NCBI GenBank assembly: GCA_004376105.1
Contig: SOKA01000006.1
Coordinates: forward strand, 1 to 24,736
Reading direction: 5' to 3'
DNA: 24,736 nucleotides
From: Dehalococcoidia bacterium
GTDB taxonomy: Bacteria; Chloroflexota; Dehalococcoidia; Dehalococcoidales; E44-bin46
In this document: one piece after another, positions 8,023 through 15,451 of the stretch
How positions within the stretch are numbered: position 1 is the first letter of the stretch
Layout of the letters: each line of letters starts with the position of its first letter
Notes under the pieces: generated by a model
Told to the model about the DNA's origin: nothing
The model's database searches: none
The model's input: only the letters and a program-made list of their open reading frames with translations
Made by a program: the position numbers and the translations under genes

Positions 8023-8229
8023 ATGAGAAGAGCAGCTTTGGTTTTTGGTATCCTTGGTGGGATATCCGCAGTGGTAGGTGGGCTCACTGTAGGAGGAGTC
8101 CCTGGTCTCACTGCCGAAGGAGTCCCAGTACTGGGTGATCAGTTTACCTGGATGTTCTGGTTTGTGCTGAGTGCAGTTTTACTTTTAGCCTCTATTGCTT
8201 TTGCTGTTAGTCGCGGTGGAGGCGAGTAA
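8023..8229 (+). CDS. Small two-helix membrane protein (68 aa)
   Basis: I do not recognise a named family. The 68-residue product has two hydrophobic helices: about residues 4-26 (glycine-rich, GILGGISAVVGGL) and about residues 43-62 (MFWFVLSAVLLLASIAFAV). A polar turn with two Gly-Val-Pro repeats (GGVPGL, EGVPVL) links them, and the tail is GGGE. Translation is well supported by AAGGAGG (8007-8013), 9 bp before the ATG. The gene is monocistronic, with minus-strand genes on both sides. A TAAAAT (7960-7965) could be a -10, but no good -35 is seen. A function in the envelope is inferred only from the helices. Confidence 0.7.
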   Translation: MRRAALVFGILGGISAVVGGLTVGGVPGLTAEGVPVLGDQFTWMFWFVLSAVLLLASIAFAVSRGGGE

Positions 8230-8316
8230 TAGTTAAGCTTATCGGCGCCACCAGTTAAAGCCAATAAGGAACTGCTCGCTTTTCTTGGTCAGCTCTTGGG
8301 CGTCGGTAAAAGCACT

Positions 8317-9171
8317 TTAAGCTTTTCTCTTCCTGCGGCGACGCCAGTAAATAACACCAAGTATAGTTCCCCAAATGGGGCTGAAGATTGCACTCCAGAT
8401 AGCTGCTGTTCCTAGCCCTTGCCCAAAGATAACAAGTCCACGGACGGCGGACTTGAGTGCTTCACTAGCCCTCCAACCGGGACGAACCAACGGCCCGGCA
8501 GTAACTGCAGGTCTGAGACTTACTGAAATTAAGCTCATTGCTGAGATTCGCTCCAGATATTGCATTCGACCCTTGATTTGCTCTATCTCATAGCGTATTC
8601 GAGACAGTGCTTCGTAGATTCTAAGGATGTCCTCCACATCCTCAGCTTTTTCCAGAAGGGCTAGATACTGGCTCTCGGTTGCCTCAGCATTCTTGAGCCT
8701 GGATTGTAGGTCAACATACTCCTCGGTTATATCCTGGCTGCTGGTGCTTTCTGCGGTTACCCTTACTGCCAGTGCTCTAAGTTCGGCTAATGCCTGGTCA
8801 AACTTGTCATCAGGCACTCGAATAGAAATATTTCCCCTCATCTCCTGTTCCTCACCCCAAATCCGGGACGATACTACATAGCCACCAGACCTTACCGCTA
8901 GCTGGGCTATCCCATCCCGGGCATCAATCACCTCCTCTACCACCAGCGACATCTCCCCGGTGCGAACTATCATCCGCTCCTCTGCTGTTGTTGGCAAAAC
9001 CACAACCCCAGCCTCCTCTCGTCCCGGTGCTGGTGGTGTCACCATTGGTGGCATTGGGGCTGGTGCTGGCATTACTTCGGCTGGTATAGGTAGCGGTGCC
9101 CTGGCACAGGAAACAGGCACTAGCAGAAATACCACTAGCAGCAATCCTATTATCATTATCAACCTTTTCAT
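8317..9171 (-). CDS. DUF4349 domain-containing membrane (lipo)protein
   Basis: The function of this family is not established. The 284-residue product starts with a signal-like segment (basic MKR, hydrophobic residues 4-18) ending VPVSC. Cys22 is a possible lipidation site, although Pro at -3 makes the lipobox imperfect. A Pro/Ala/Met-rich linker covers about residues 25-50. The DUF4349 region follows: RMIVRTGEMSLVVE, a conserved RSGGYVVSS, RVPDDKFDQAL, a DITEEYVDLQSRLKN motif, then a coiled coil (about 150-215). A hydrophobic C-terminal span (about 248-275) ends in a basic YWRRRRKRKA anchor, so the bulk lies outside and the tail inside. AGGGGG precedes the ATG. After the stop at 8317 the same frame continues open for 25 codons to 8239. 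Confidence 0.88.
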   Translation of the reverse strand: MKRLIMIIGLLLVVFLLVPVSCARAPLPIPAEVMPAPAPMPPMVTPPAPGREEAGVVVLPTTAEERMIVRTGEMSLVVEEVIDARDGIAQLAVRSGGYVVSSRIWGEEQEMRGNISIRVPDDKFDQALAELRALAVRVTAESTSSQDITEEYVDLQSRLKNAEATESQYLALLEKAEDVEDILRIYEALSRIRYEIEQIKGRMQYLERISAMSLISVSLRPAVTAGPLVRPGWRASEALKSAVRGLVIFGQGLGTAAIWSAIFSPIWGTILGVIYWRRRRKRKA

Positions 9172-9237
9172 AAGGTACCCCCTGTTTATTATCCCTACTA
9201 TACTATAACGCTAGTGGAATAAAAAGGTTAGTATGAT

Positions 9238-9330
9238 TTATTGCCTTCTCTCTACCCTTGCCCACAGCTTTTCCCCATTGGTAATGAATTCAAAGGCACC
9301 TTGCTCGTCATTTTGCCAAACATTTTCATC
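9238..9330 (-). pseudogene. Remnant of a ComEC-like metallo-beta-lactamase C-terminus
   Basis: Read on the minus strand, a frame overlapping the end of the MFS gene gives DENVWQNDEQGAFEFITNG followed by EKLWARVERRQ and a stop at 9238-9240. The end of the ComEC protein in this window reads DEQGTIEFITDGEKLWVKTDK-like in the same order. At DNA level 9261-9291 matches 11769-11799 at 29 of 31 bases. There is no start codon or catalytic core, so this is a tail fragment of a paralogue, not a gene. Confidence 0.65.
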
Positions 9331-10696
9331 GTGTCTTGCCTCTTGCCAGCGAGGCAAATATGCCTCCGGAACAAAGGGCGGTAAAAATTATGAACGCTGT
9401 TTTGGTACTACTCAAAAACAACGGATGGTATTCGGGTGTGATTTCGACCCTACCGATGTAAATGGCGAATAGCAGCATAGTGATTCCCATACTGAAACTC
9501 ATTCCAATCTGCCGCATTGTTGCCAGCGTTGCCGAGGCTACTCCGTAAAATCTCTGTTTAACAGAACTCATGATGGCATTGGTGTTGGGGGATGCGAAAA
9601 GGGCAAAGCCGAAACCAATGAGGATTAGATTGGCAATGATGAACCCCAAACTCGTTTTTTCATTTAGAGAAATAAAAAGAGAAAGTCCTACTGCTATTAG
9701 TCCCATGCCTACTGAGGCAAGTATTCGCGGTTCAATCCGGTCGGAAAGCCTGCCGGCAACCGGTGAAAAACTGGCCTGCACTGCCGGCATAGCTACTAGA
9801 ATTAAACCAGCGCTTTGGGGACTAAGCCCTTTTATATACTGCAAGTAAAGGCTTAAAAGGAAACCCACGGCAAATGCGGCGCTGTAATTGAGGAGCACGG
9901 CTAGGTTGGAGAAAGCGAAGACCCTGTTCTTCCTAAAGAGATTTATATTCAAAATAGGGCTCTCCACCTTCATTTCTCGCCTAACGAAGGCAAAAATCCC
10001 TGAGACACCCATTACAATTAGCCATATCCCCAACATTGCTGGGAGCAGAGAAAAACCGTATATTATCCCTATAAGGGCGAGGCTATAGATTACGGAGCCA
10101 ATAAGGTCAAACTTCTCTCCCTTTGCCTCAGCCCACTCCGCCTTCATTTTCCCAAAAATAAGGGCAATTACTGTCGCCCCCAGAGGCACAGTGGCCAGGA
10201 ATATGCTTCTCCAGCCAAAATGCTGGGTTAGCAATCCGCCTAGGACTGGACCAAGGGAAAGCCCTAAATATGTCGTAGCCACAGTTATTCCTAAGGCTTT
10301 ACCCCTCTCCCCAACAGGGAATACTGAACTTATAATGGCTATTGCACTAGCAAATATCATGGCACTTCCGATTCCCTGCACAACCCGCAAGGAAATCAGT
10401 ACAATGGCAGACGGGGCAAATGACAAAAGAAGTGATGAAATAGTGAAAATAAATATGCCACATGTAAGAATCCTCTTCCTTCCGTGTATATCGGCTAGCC
10501 GGCCAAAGGGGAGAAGAAACATTGCCGTGGCTAAAATATATGAGGTAGCCACCCAACTTAACAAGACAGCATCCATTTGGAATTCGCGGCCAATTGAGGG
10601 AAGTGCGATGTTAATGGAAGAACCCATAAAGGTGGTAAGGAAAGAGCTTAATGCAGCGATAAGTAAAACAGCCCTTTTGTTTACCGCATTATTCAT
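9326..10696 (-). CDS. MFS drug-efflux transporter (DHA2/EmrB-QacA type)
   Basis: A proton-coupled multidrug exporter of the inner membrane is the likely role; the substrate cannot be read from sequence. The 456-466 residues form about 14 hydrophobic helices, typical of DHA2 (drug:H+ antiporter, 14 spans). Visible motifs: motif A PFGRLADIHGRKR between helices 2 and 3, RVVQGIGSAM (motif B) in helix 4, and GPVLGGLL (motif C) in helix 5. The frame is open from ATG at 10726. I prefer ATG at 10694-10696, because GGTGGG lies 6 bp before it and a TATAAT box (10709-10714) falls inside the longer N-terminus. ATG at 10702 is a third choice. The gene stands alone and is bracketed by fragments of a ComEC-like gene end, which suggests insertion. 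Confidence 0.9.
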   Translation of the reverse strand: MNNAVNKRAVLLIAALSSFLTTFMGSSINIALPSIGREFQMDAVLLSWVATSYILATAMFLLPFGRLADIHGRKRILTCGIFIFTISSLLLSFAPSAIVLISLRVVQGIGSAMIFASAIAIISSVFPVGERGKALGITVATTYLGLSLGPVLGGLLTQHFGWRSIFLATVPLGATVIALIFGKMKAEWAEAKGEKFDLIGSVIYSLALIGIIYGFSLLPAMLGIWLIVMGVSGIFAFVRREMKVESPILNINLFRKNRVFAFSNLAVLLNYSAAFAVGFLLSLYLQYIKGLSPQSAGLILVAMPAVQASFSPVAGRLSDRIEPRILASVGMGLIAVGLSLFISLNEKTSLGFIIANLILIGFGFALFASPNTNAIMSSVKQRFYGVASATLATMRQIGMSFSMGITMLLFAIYIGRVEITPEYHPLFLSSTKTAFIIFTALCSGGIFASLARGKTR

Positions 10697-10708
10697 ACTC
10701 ATCCCACC

Positions 10709-10736
10709 ATTATATCGCCCTTTCATAGTAATACAA
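10709..10736 (-). promoter_or_regulatory. Putative MFS-gene promoter
   Basis: On the minus strand TTGTAT (10731-10736), a 16-bp spacer, then perfect TATAAT (10709-10714). Transcription would begin near 10702, giving an almost leaderless message if ATG 10696 is used. The box overlaps the longer possible N-terminus of the MFS gene. Confidence 0.5.
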
Positions 10737-10740
10737 GCCT

Positions 10741-10856
10741 AACCTCTCCATCCTCATCACAGTCTTCACCATTGGTGATGAATTCATGCCTTTTGTCCTA
10801 ACCTTTTATGGCGCTTTGCGTTATAACTTGTAGGGGCTAGAAGAAGAGGTAATATT
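10741..10856. other. Intergenic stretch with a second ComEC-tail fragment
   Basis: The 18 bases at 10769-10786 match 9275-9292 at 17 positions and, on the minus strand, encode EFITNG in the same orientation as the remnant at 9238-9330. The surrounding frame reads HEFITNGE and then diverges. Together the two pieces form direct repeats flanking the MFS gene. Nothing else recognisable is seen here apart from the ribosome-binding site of the next small frame. Confidence 0.4.
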
Positions 10857-10973
10857 ATGAGCGCGGGAATAGTCAATTACATTAGGAAGATTTTGTTTCG
10901 GATGAGATGGCTTACTATGTCTGATAGAGAGAGGTATGCCTATCTGTGGAACCGGACAAGAAATAGTCTATAG
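10857..10973 (+). CDS. Possible 38-aa basic small protein
   Basis: The 38-codon frame starts at ATG 10857 with GAAGAGG 7 bp upstream and ends at TAG 10971-10973. The product is strongly basic and aromatic: an N-terminal amphipathic stretch (NYIRKILFRMRWLTM) followed by SDRERYAYLWNRTRNSL. I do not recognise it. It is preceded by about 100 bp without a clear promoter. Support is the ribosome-binding site and a composition that looks selected, so this is a modest call. Confidence 0.4.
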   Translation: MSAGIVNYIRKILFRMRWLTMSDRERYAYLWNRTRNSL

Positions 10974-11130
10974 GCATCTTCAATGCAAGACTAAAGCTGC
11001 GGTGGCAACCTTGGAGATTGATACAAAATAGACGAAAGTGGTAGCTAGATGCACGACTTACGGCTCAATCAGATTTTACTCTTCAAGTTGTTTGATAGCT
11101 TTGCTTAAGAGTTTTAGGGGTTATCCCTCA
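10974..11130. other. Intergenic, no gene seen
   Basis: About 157 bases between the possible 38-aa frame and the DUF4870-like gene end. I see no reading frame with a ribosome-binding site, no strong hairpin and no tRNA. Confidence 0.5.
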
Positions 11131-11649
11131 TTACTTGCTGCCATCTAATTTGGCTATCATTCTCTCGGCGAAATCGCCAAGCCCAAACCAGGGAACCTTG
11201 TATAGCCGACCATGATAAGTCCTATACATCAAGACTGCCCACAGTATCCACCAGATAGTGAAGAAAACCCAGAAAACAACAGTGGCAGCAATAGCAATAG
11301 GGCCGACAACCCAATAACCCCAGTAACCAGGATAAAAACCTCCCCAATATGCCAAAGTTGCCCCGCGAATGGTGTTAGCCACACCCCAAATAATATTAAG
11401 AATACCAAAGACGACTAACGACTGCATGGCGTGGAAGCGGACCAACTTATTCTTCCTCTCTATAATGAGGAAGATGATGCCGGTCACCCAGAAGCCAACA
11501 TAGCATAATAATCCGGCCTTATTTGGCGGTAGCTTCGTTGTTGAACCACCCTCCGCTGCCCGTTTTTTTCGCTGCATCTTTTTCTCTGCCTCAATCCGCG
11601 CCTTCTCCTCCTCATAAATCTTCCTCTTTTCTTCTGGTGATAATTCCAT
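11131..11649 (-). CDS. DUF4870-like (Tic20-like) membrane protein
   Basis: The 172-residue product has a charged, coiled-coil-like N-terminus (about residues 1-40, MELSPEEKRKIYEEEKARIE) and then a four-helix membrane region. LCYVGFWVTGIIFLIIERKN followed by KLVRFHAMQSLVVFG is the hallmark of DUF4870/Tic20-like proteins (helix, short basic loop, RFHA-Q motif, helix). A Gly/Tyr/Trp-rich loop (about 98-112) leads into two more helices and a YRTYHGRLYKVPWFG segment. The family's function is unknown. AGGAG lies 8 bp before the ATG. It is transcribed after comEC but has its own promoter at 11719-11747 and a hairpin in the leader. Confidence 0.85.
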   Translation of the reverse strand: MELSPEEKRKIYEEEKARIEAEKKMQRKKRAAEGGSTTKLPPNKAGLLCYVGFWVTGIIFLIIERKNKLVRFHAMQSLVVFGILNIIWGVANTIRGATLAYWGGFYPGYWGYWVVGPIAIAATVVFWVFFTIWWILWAVLMYRTYHGRLYKVPWFGLGDFAERMIAKLDGSK

Positions 11650-11689
11650 TTTAAACTCTCCTATAGTTTAAGATTACTCTAGGTCAATA

Positions 11690-11711
11690 ATGGGCTGCTC
11701 ATTCAGCCCAT
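11690..11711 (-). other. Hairpin between comEC and the DUF4870-like gene
   Basis: ATGGGCTG (11690-11697) and CAGCCCAT (11704-11711) form a perfect 8-bp stem with a 6-nt loop. It could end comEC transcripts or cap the 5' end of the downstream message. No strong U-run follows on the minus strand, so a canonical terminator is doubtful. Confidence 0.45.
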
Positions 11712-11718
11712 CTTGGCA

Positions 11719-11747
11719 ATGTTAGCCCACTGCCTGCTGGCTGTCAA
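11719..11747 (-). promoter_or_regulatory. Putative promoter of the DUF4870-like gene
   Basis: On the minus strand a perfect TTGACA (11742-11747), a 17-bp spacer, then TAACAT (11719-11724). The expected start, near 11712, falls at the edge of the hairpin at 11690-11711. Confidence 0.5.
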
Positions 11748-11751
11748 TGCC

Positions 11752-14178
11752 TCATTTATCTGTTTTCACCCACAGCTTTTCCCCATCGGTGATGAATTCT
11801 ATGGTTCCCTGTTCATCGGTGCGGTATATGTTTTCTGAGCCTACTTTTTCTTTAAGCCGAGCCATTACCTCTGGGGTGGGATGACCAAAGGGGTTATCTT
11901 CACCCACCGAGATAACGGCTACCTTGGGATTAACCACAGCCAGGAATTCAGGGGTGGTAGAGGTATCAGAGCCGTGATGGGCGACCTTGAGCACAGTGCT
12001 ATTTAAGCTAGCTCGGTGGGCCATAAGCTCAAATTCTGCTTCCTCCTGAATATCGGCAGTAAGTAGGAAGCTCACCTTGTCCATACTTATGCGCAATACC
12101 ACGCCATTATTGTCTATATCGGACTCAGTGTCAGATAGAAGAGGTAGCTGAGGATTGAGCACCTTTATTACTACCCCGTCGCCTAAATCAATCTGCTGTC
12201 CGGCTTGGGCTATGGTGCATTCACTATTCTTTGCCTTAACTAACCTGAGCCACTCATCATATATAGACGAATCATAATCTAAATCAGGGTAGAGCGCTTG
12301 CTTTACCTTGTATCGGTTTAAAACCTCTACCAGGCCGGTAACGTGGTCAGCACTGGGGTGGGTCAATACTACCAACTCAATAGTTCTATCCCAGAAGGGC
12401 ATTTTTTTGCCCAGTTCCAGGCTTATCGCCTGTGGGCTGGGACCGCCGTCAACCAGAACCTGCTGATTTCCTTTCTGAATAAGAATGGCATCTCCCTGAC
12501 CGACAGCAAGGAGGCTTATATGAAGATTGTTATCGGGCATAGTGGCAGCCGCCACCGATACTAGAATAGCTGCCGCCAGTAGGGACGGGATAACCCACTT
12601 CTTAGGTAATTTGGAGACAAAGTCGGTCATTTTATTTATACCCGACCTGGTTAAGGTCAAGGATTTGGTGGTTAAGGTGCTCGCTTGCCGACGGTGGCTA
12701 TTAAGCCAGAGGGCTAGACCTAGCGTCGAATAATAAGCCCAGAGTAGGCTACTGTTAATGGAAGCTACCTTAAGGAAGGATAAGGGAGTAGCAGCGAAAG
12801 CTTTAACCACCAGCAGTAGGTAGGACAGGAAGAGCCAGGCTAGCCAACCTATAACTTGGGCAATAGGTAGGGCAATGAGGCCTAAGCTACCAGCTAAAGC
12901 TCCGGTGATAATGATGCCGGGCAATGCTGGCAGGGCAAGGAATGTGGCTGGGGGTCCCACAAATGAAATAATGCCGAAGTAGTAGGCAACAAGTGGCCAT
13001 ACGCCTATAATCGCCCCCAGGGTTATACTGAAGCTATCGGTAGTAATATTGGCTAAGGGTGCGGCTGGTCTATCTTCGCCCAGAGTAGCAATAACCGCTT
13101 TCCTGCCTAAAGCTCGGAAAAGAGGGAAGATGAAGATTAAACCGACCATAGCCATAAAGCTCATCTGGAAGGCGGCATCCCACAGGATATGAGGGCTGAT
13201 GCCTACCATTATGGCGGCGGCAAAGGCAAGGGAAGTAATAGCGCTACGCTGTCTGCCTAAGAGCTCAGCAGTGAGGAACAGGCTAGCCATGATTGCCCCT
13301 CTGACTACCGGCGGGTGCATACCGGTAATTAGGGCATAAAGCCAGATTGTGCCCAGTGCTAGCCAGATGTAGAGGTAGTGCCTCCTGCCAAAGAGCCATA
13401 TACCGATGCTAATCAAGATACCGGCTATGATACTGAGGTGGAGACCTGAGATGGCTAATAAGTGGGCGGTGCCGGTGCGAGAGAAATCAGCTTTGACTGA
13501 TGAGGGAATATTGCCTCGAATACCTAAAGTAATACCCTGGGCCAGTGATGCCTGTGGCTCAGGTAAAACTTCAGCCAGGCTTTGGGATAGGCGGTTTCTT
13601 ACTGAGTAAACCCAGGCTAGTGGTTTAAAGCCCTTCCCCTTTTCCAATATTTCTATTTTGGGGTAGAGCATGGTGGAATAGATTCCCTGGTGGGCTAGAT
13701 AACCTTTATAATCAAAGTCATTAAGCTGGGGAGGTGTCTCTAGCCTCCCGGTTACTAGGAGCACATCGCCATACTCATAGGTAGGGTATCTGGGCACAAA
13801 TAGTAGAGCGGTTCCTGATGCCTCTTGCCACTCTTTATCCAATTTTATTTCTGTGGCCGACAAGTGGAGGTGGGTAGTTTTATCTCTAACCTCTGGGTCG
13901 GCATTGACCATCCCCTTGATTTCTACAATTTCTTGGTCGTTGTAGAACTGGAGGCAATTTTCGTTGATAGTGGGCTGGCTTGACTGAAAGCGGAAGGCAC
14001 CGCTAAAGAGGACAATAAGGCATAGACTGATTAAGATTATTATTTTCCTGTGCTGACGGAAGAAGACAAGTAGAGGGAGGGGGATAAGCCCGGTGAGGAT
14101 GAGGGCTAAAGGTAGATTAAATTTTGCCCCCAAAAAGATACCAGCCACCCAGGCACCGCTTAGGTAGATAAGTGGCAC
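11752..14178 (-). CDS. comEC: DNA internalisation competence protein ComEC/Rec2
   Basis: ComEC is the inner-membrane channel that carries single-stranded DNA into the cytoplasm during natural transformation. The 808-residue product has the full architecture. N-terminal helices and a DUF4131 soluble domain (about 1-190) are followed by the Competence membrane domain (about 210-490, with ITLGIRGNIPSSVKADF and GTAHLLAISGLHLSI). A C-terminal metallo-beta-lactamase-like domain follows (about 555-800). That domain keeps LTHPSADHVTG, LTADIQEEAE and KVAHHGSDTST, and ends EFITDGEKLWVK. The start is GTG at 14176-14178, with GGAGGG only 2-3 bp upstream, a tight spacing. It lies 19 bp after comEA and is probably co-transcribed with it. 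No helicase or comF gene is in view. Whether the cell is naturally competent cannot be told. Confidence 0.95.
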   Translation of the reverse strand: MPLIYLSGAWVAGIFLGAKFNLPLALILTGLIPLPLLVFFRQHRKIIILISLCLIVLFSGAFRFQSSQPTINENCLQFYNDQEIVEIKGMVNADPEVRDKTTHLHLSATEIKLDKEWQEASGTALLFVPRYPTYEYGDVLLVTGRLETPPQLNDFDYKGYLAHQGIYSTMLYPKIEILEKGKGFKPLAWVYSVRNRLSQSLAEVLPEPQASLAQGITLGIRGNIPSSVKADFSRTGTAHLLAISGLHLSIIAGILISIGIWLFGRRHYLYIWLALGTIWLYALITGMHPPVVRGAIMASLFLTAELLGRQRSAITSLAFAAAIMVGISPHILWDAAFQMSFMAMVGLIFIFPLFRALGRKAVIATLGEDRPAAPLANITTDSFSITLGAIIGVWPLVAYYFGIISFVGPPATFLALPALPGIIITGALAGSLGLIALPIAQVIGWLAWLFLSYLLLVVKAFAATPLSFLKVASINSSLLWAYYSTLGLALWLNSHRRQASTLTTKSLTLTRSGINKMTDFVSKLPKKWVIPSLLAAAILVSVAAATMPDNNLHISLLAVGQGDAILIQKGNQQVLVDGGPSPQAISLELGKKMPFWDRTIELVVLTHPSADHVTGLVEVLNRYKVKQALYPDLDYDSSIYDEWLRLVKAKNSECTIAQAGQQIDLGDGVVIKVLNPQLPLLSDTESDIDNNGVVLRISMDKVSFLLTADIQEEAEFELMAHRASLNSTVLKVAHHGSDTSTTPEFLAVVNPKVAVISVGEDNPFGHPTPEVMARLKEKVGSENIYRTDEQGTIEFITDGEKLWVKTDK

Positions 14179-14197
14179 TACCCTCCATCCTTGGGTA

Positions 14198-14713
14198 TTA
14201 GTTGGCTACAGTAATTAGGTGTTTAATCTGTTCGTAGGTAGTAGTTCCAACGCCTTCTATCTTAATTAGCTCATTAATATTTTGGAATGGTCCATTTTGG
14301 TGACGATAGTCAACAATGCGTTGGGCTAAGGTTTCACCAATTCCAGGTAGAGCCTTCAGTAACCAAACTTCAGCTCGATTAAGATTGATTTTTTGTGGCT
14401 CCTCTTCTTCTCCCTCGGGAAGAATGTAAAGTTTAAGCCCACTGAGGTTGGCATTGGTGATGGTGCCTCCAGCAGCTTGAATAAGAGCCTCTATGCTATC
14501 CCCGGCTTTTAAGGGGTAGAAGCCAGGGTTATTGACAGCACCACCGATATAAATCTTGTTTAGCTGCTCCTGGCTGGGGGGTTTAGATATAGAAATCTCT
14601 GTAGGCTGGCTGCCACTATATCGTGACCAGGCTACTATACCACCAACAGTAATAATAGCTACCAGGAGGATAATAAGTAGCGTCCAATACTTGCTAAACT
14701 TACTTGTTGTCAT
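14198..14713 (-). CDS. comEA: ComEA-type DNA-binding competence protein (SLBB + helix-hairpin-helix)
   Basis: ComEA is the membrane-anchored receptor that holds double-stranded DNA outside the membrane and hands it to the ComEC channel. The 171-residue product has one N-terminal membrane anchor (about 9-29), a short linker, then an SLBB domain (about 53-100: IYIGGAVNNPGFYPLKAGD, SIEALIQAAGG). It ends with a double helix-hairpin-helix DNA-binding domain (about 108-168). That domain holds INLNRAEVWLLKALPGIGE and LIKIEGVGTTTYEQIKHLI. AGGAGG lies 6 bp before the ATG. It is the promoter-proximal gene of the pair, separated from the upstream TrkA gene by 67 bp. No strong promoter is seen in that gap, so some expression may come from the Trk cluster. 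Confidence 0.95.
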   Translation of the reverse strand: MTTSKFSKYWTLLIILLVAIITVGGIVAWSRYSGSQPTEISISKPPSQEQLNKIYIGGAVNNPGFYPLKAGDSIEALIQAAGGTITNANLSGLKLYILPEGEEEEPQKINLNRAEVWLLKALPGIGETLAQRIVDYRHQNGPFQNINELIKIEGVGTTTYEQIKHLITVAN

Positions 14714-14780
14714 GGGAAGCCTCCTGATGTTAGCTCTACTGTCAAATACTTAATAGAGAGATTGTTTATCAAGGGAGGTT

Positions 14781-15443
14781 TTAAGCGCCTCTGAGGGCAG
14801 CTCGTAGCTCCTCTTCTGACTCAGGAGTGGTAACAGCTATTACCCGGTCTCCATCACGAAGAATAGTATCAGATGTGGGCACACGAGGCTTGTGTTCCTT
14901 AGGAATAATTAGTGCCAGTCTACTTCCCTGTGGTAACGAGAGCTCCTTTACTGGTTTACCTACTGTAGTCGAGTCAGGTGGGATTTTTACTTCTACAATC
15001 TCCAGCCCCTTGTCTCTAATGGTTAATAAATGTATCAAGGGGTGCGTTGGCACCTCCGCTTCTATATTTTCAAGGATAATGTTAGTGCTACTTACCGTAA
15101 CATCAATACCTAGTTTCTTGAAAATGGTTTCATTTTTTGGGTTTCTAACCCGGGCTATAGTATGGGGGACATTAAATTTATGCTTGGCTACCTGGCAAGC
15201 AACTAAATTATCTTCGTCGTCACCGGTTACAGCAATAAGCATATCAGCTCGGACAGTGCCTATTTCAGCCAAAGTAGCCATCTCACAACCATCACCACGA
15301 ATACAAACACTGCCCAGTTCATCTACGATCCTTTCGCATATGGCGGCATTCTTTTCCACTATAAGTACTTCATGTCCTTCGCTTAGCAGGGCTTTAGTTA
15401 GATAGTAGCCTAACCTACCGCCACCAACAACTATGATATACAT
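14781..15443 (-). CDS. TrkA-type K+ uptake regulator (TrkA_N + TrkA_C)
   Basis: A cytoplasmic NAD(H)-binding gating subunit for a Trk/Ktr potassium channel. The 220-residue product has an N-terminal Rossmann RCK domain with VGGGRLGYYL (GxGxxG-like, residues 6-11) and the acidic residue closing strand 2 (IVEKN). GDGCEMATL and AVTGDDEDNLVACQVAK follow. A TrkA_C domain (about 140-220) contains GKPVKELSLPQGSRLALII and LRDGDRVIAVTTPE. A good GAGAGGAA precedes the ATG and the gap to the TrkA_N-only gene upstream is 8 bp, so the two are translationally linked. This pair resembles the CeoB/CeoC two-gene arrangement known from other bacteria. Confidence 0.92.
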   Translation of the reverse strand: MYIIVVGGGRLGYYLTKALLSEGHEVLIVEKNAAICERIVDELGSVCIRGDGCEMATLAEIGTVRADMLIAVTGDDEDNLVACQVAKHKFNVPHTIARVRNPKNETIFKKLGIDVTVSSTNIILENIEAEVPTHPLIHLLTIRDKGLEIVEVKIPPDSTTVGKPVKELSLPQGSRLALIIPKEHKPRVPTSDTILRDGDRVIAVTTPESEEELRAALRGA

Positions 15444-15451
15444 ATTTCCTC

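Noticed and set aside
10191..10742. 183-codon plus-strand open frame
   Set aside because: It lies antisense across the MFS gene, has no ribosome-binding site or recognisable motif, and is explained by the codon pattern of the real gene.
14827..15405. 192-codon plus-strand open frame
   Set aside because: Antisense shadow of the 220-aa TrkA gene; Ser/Thr-rich low-quality protein with no domain.
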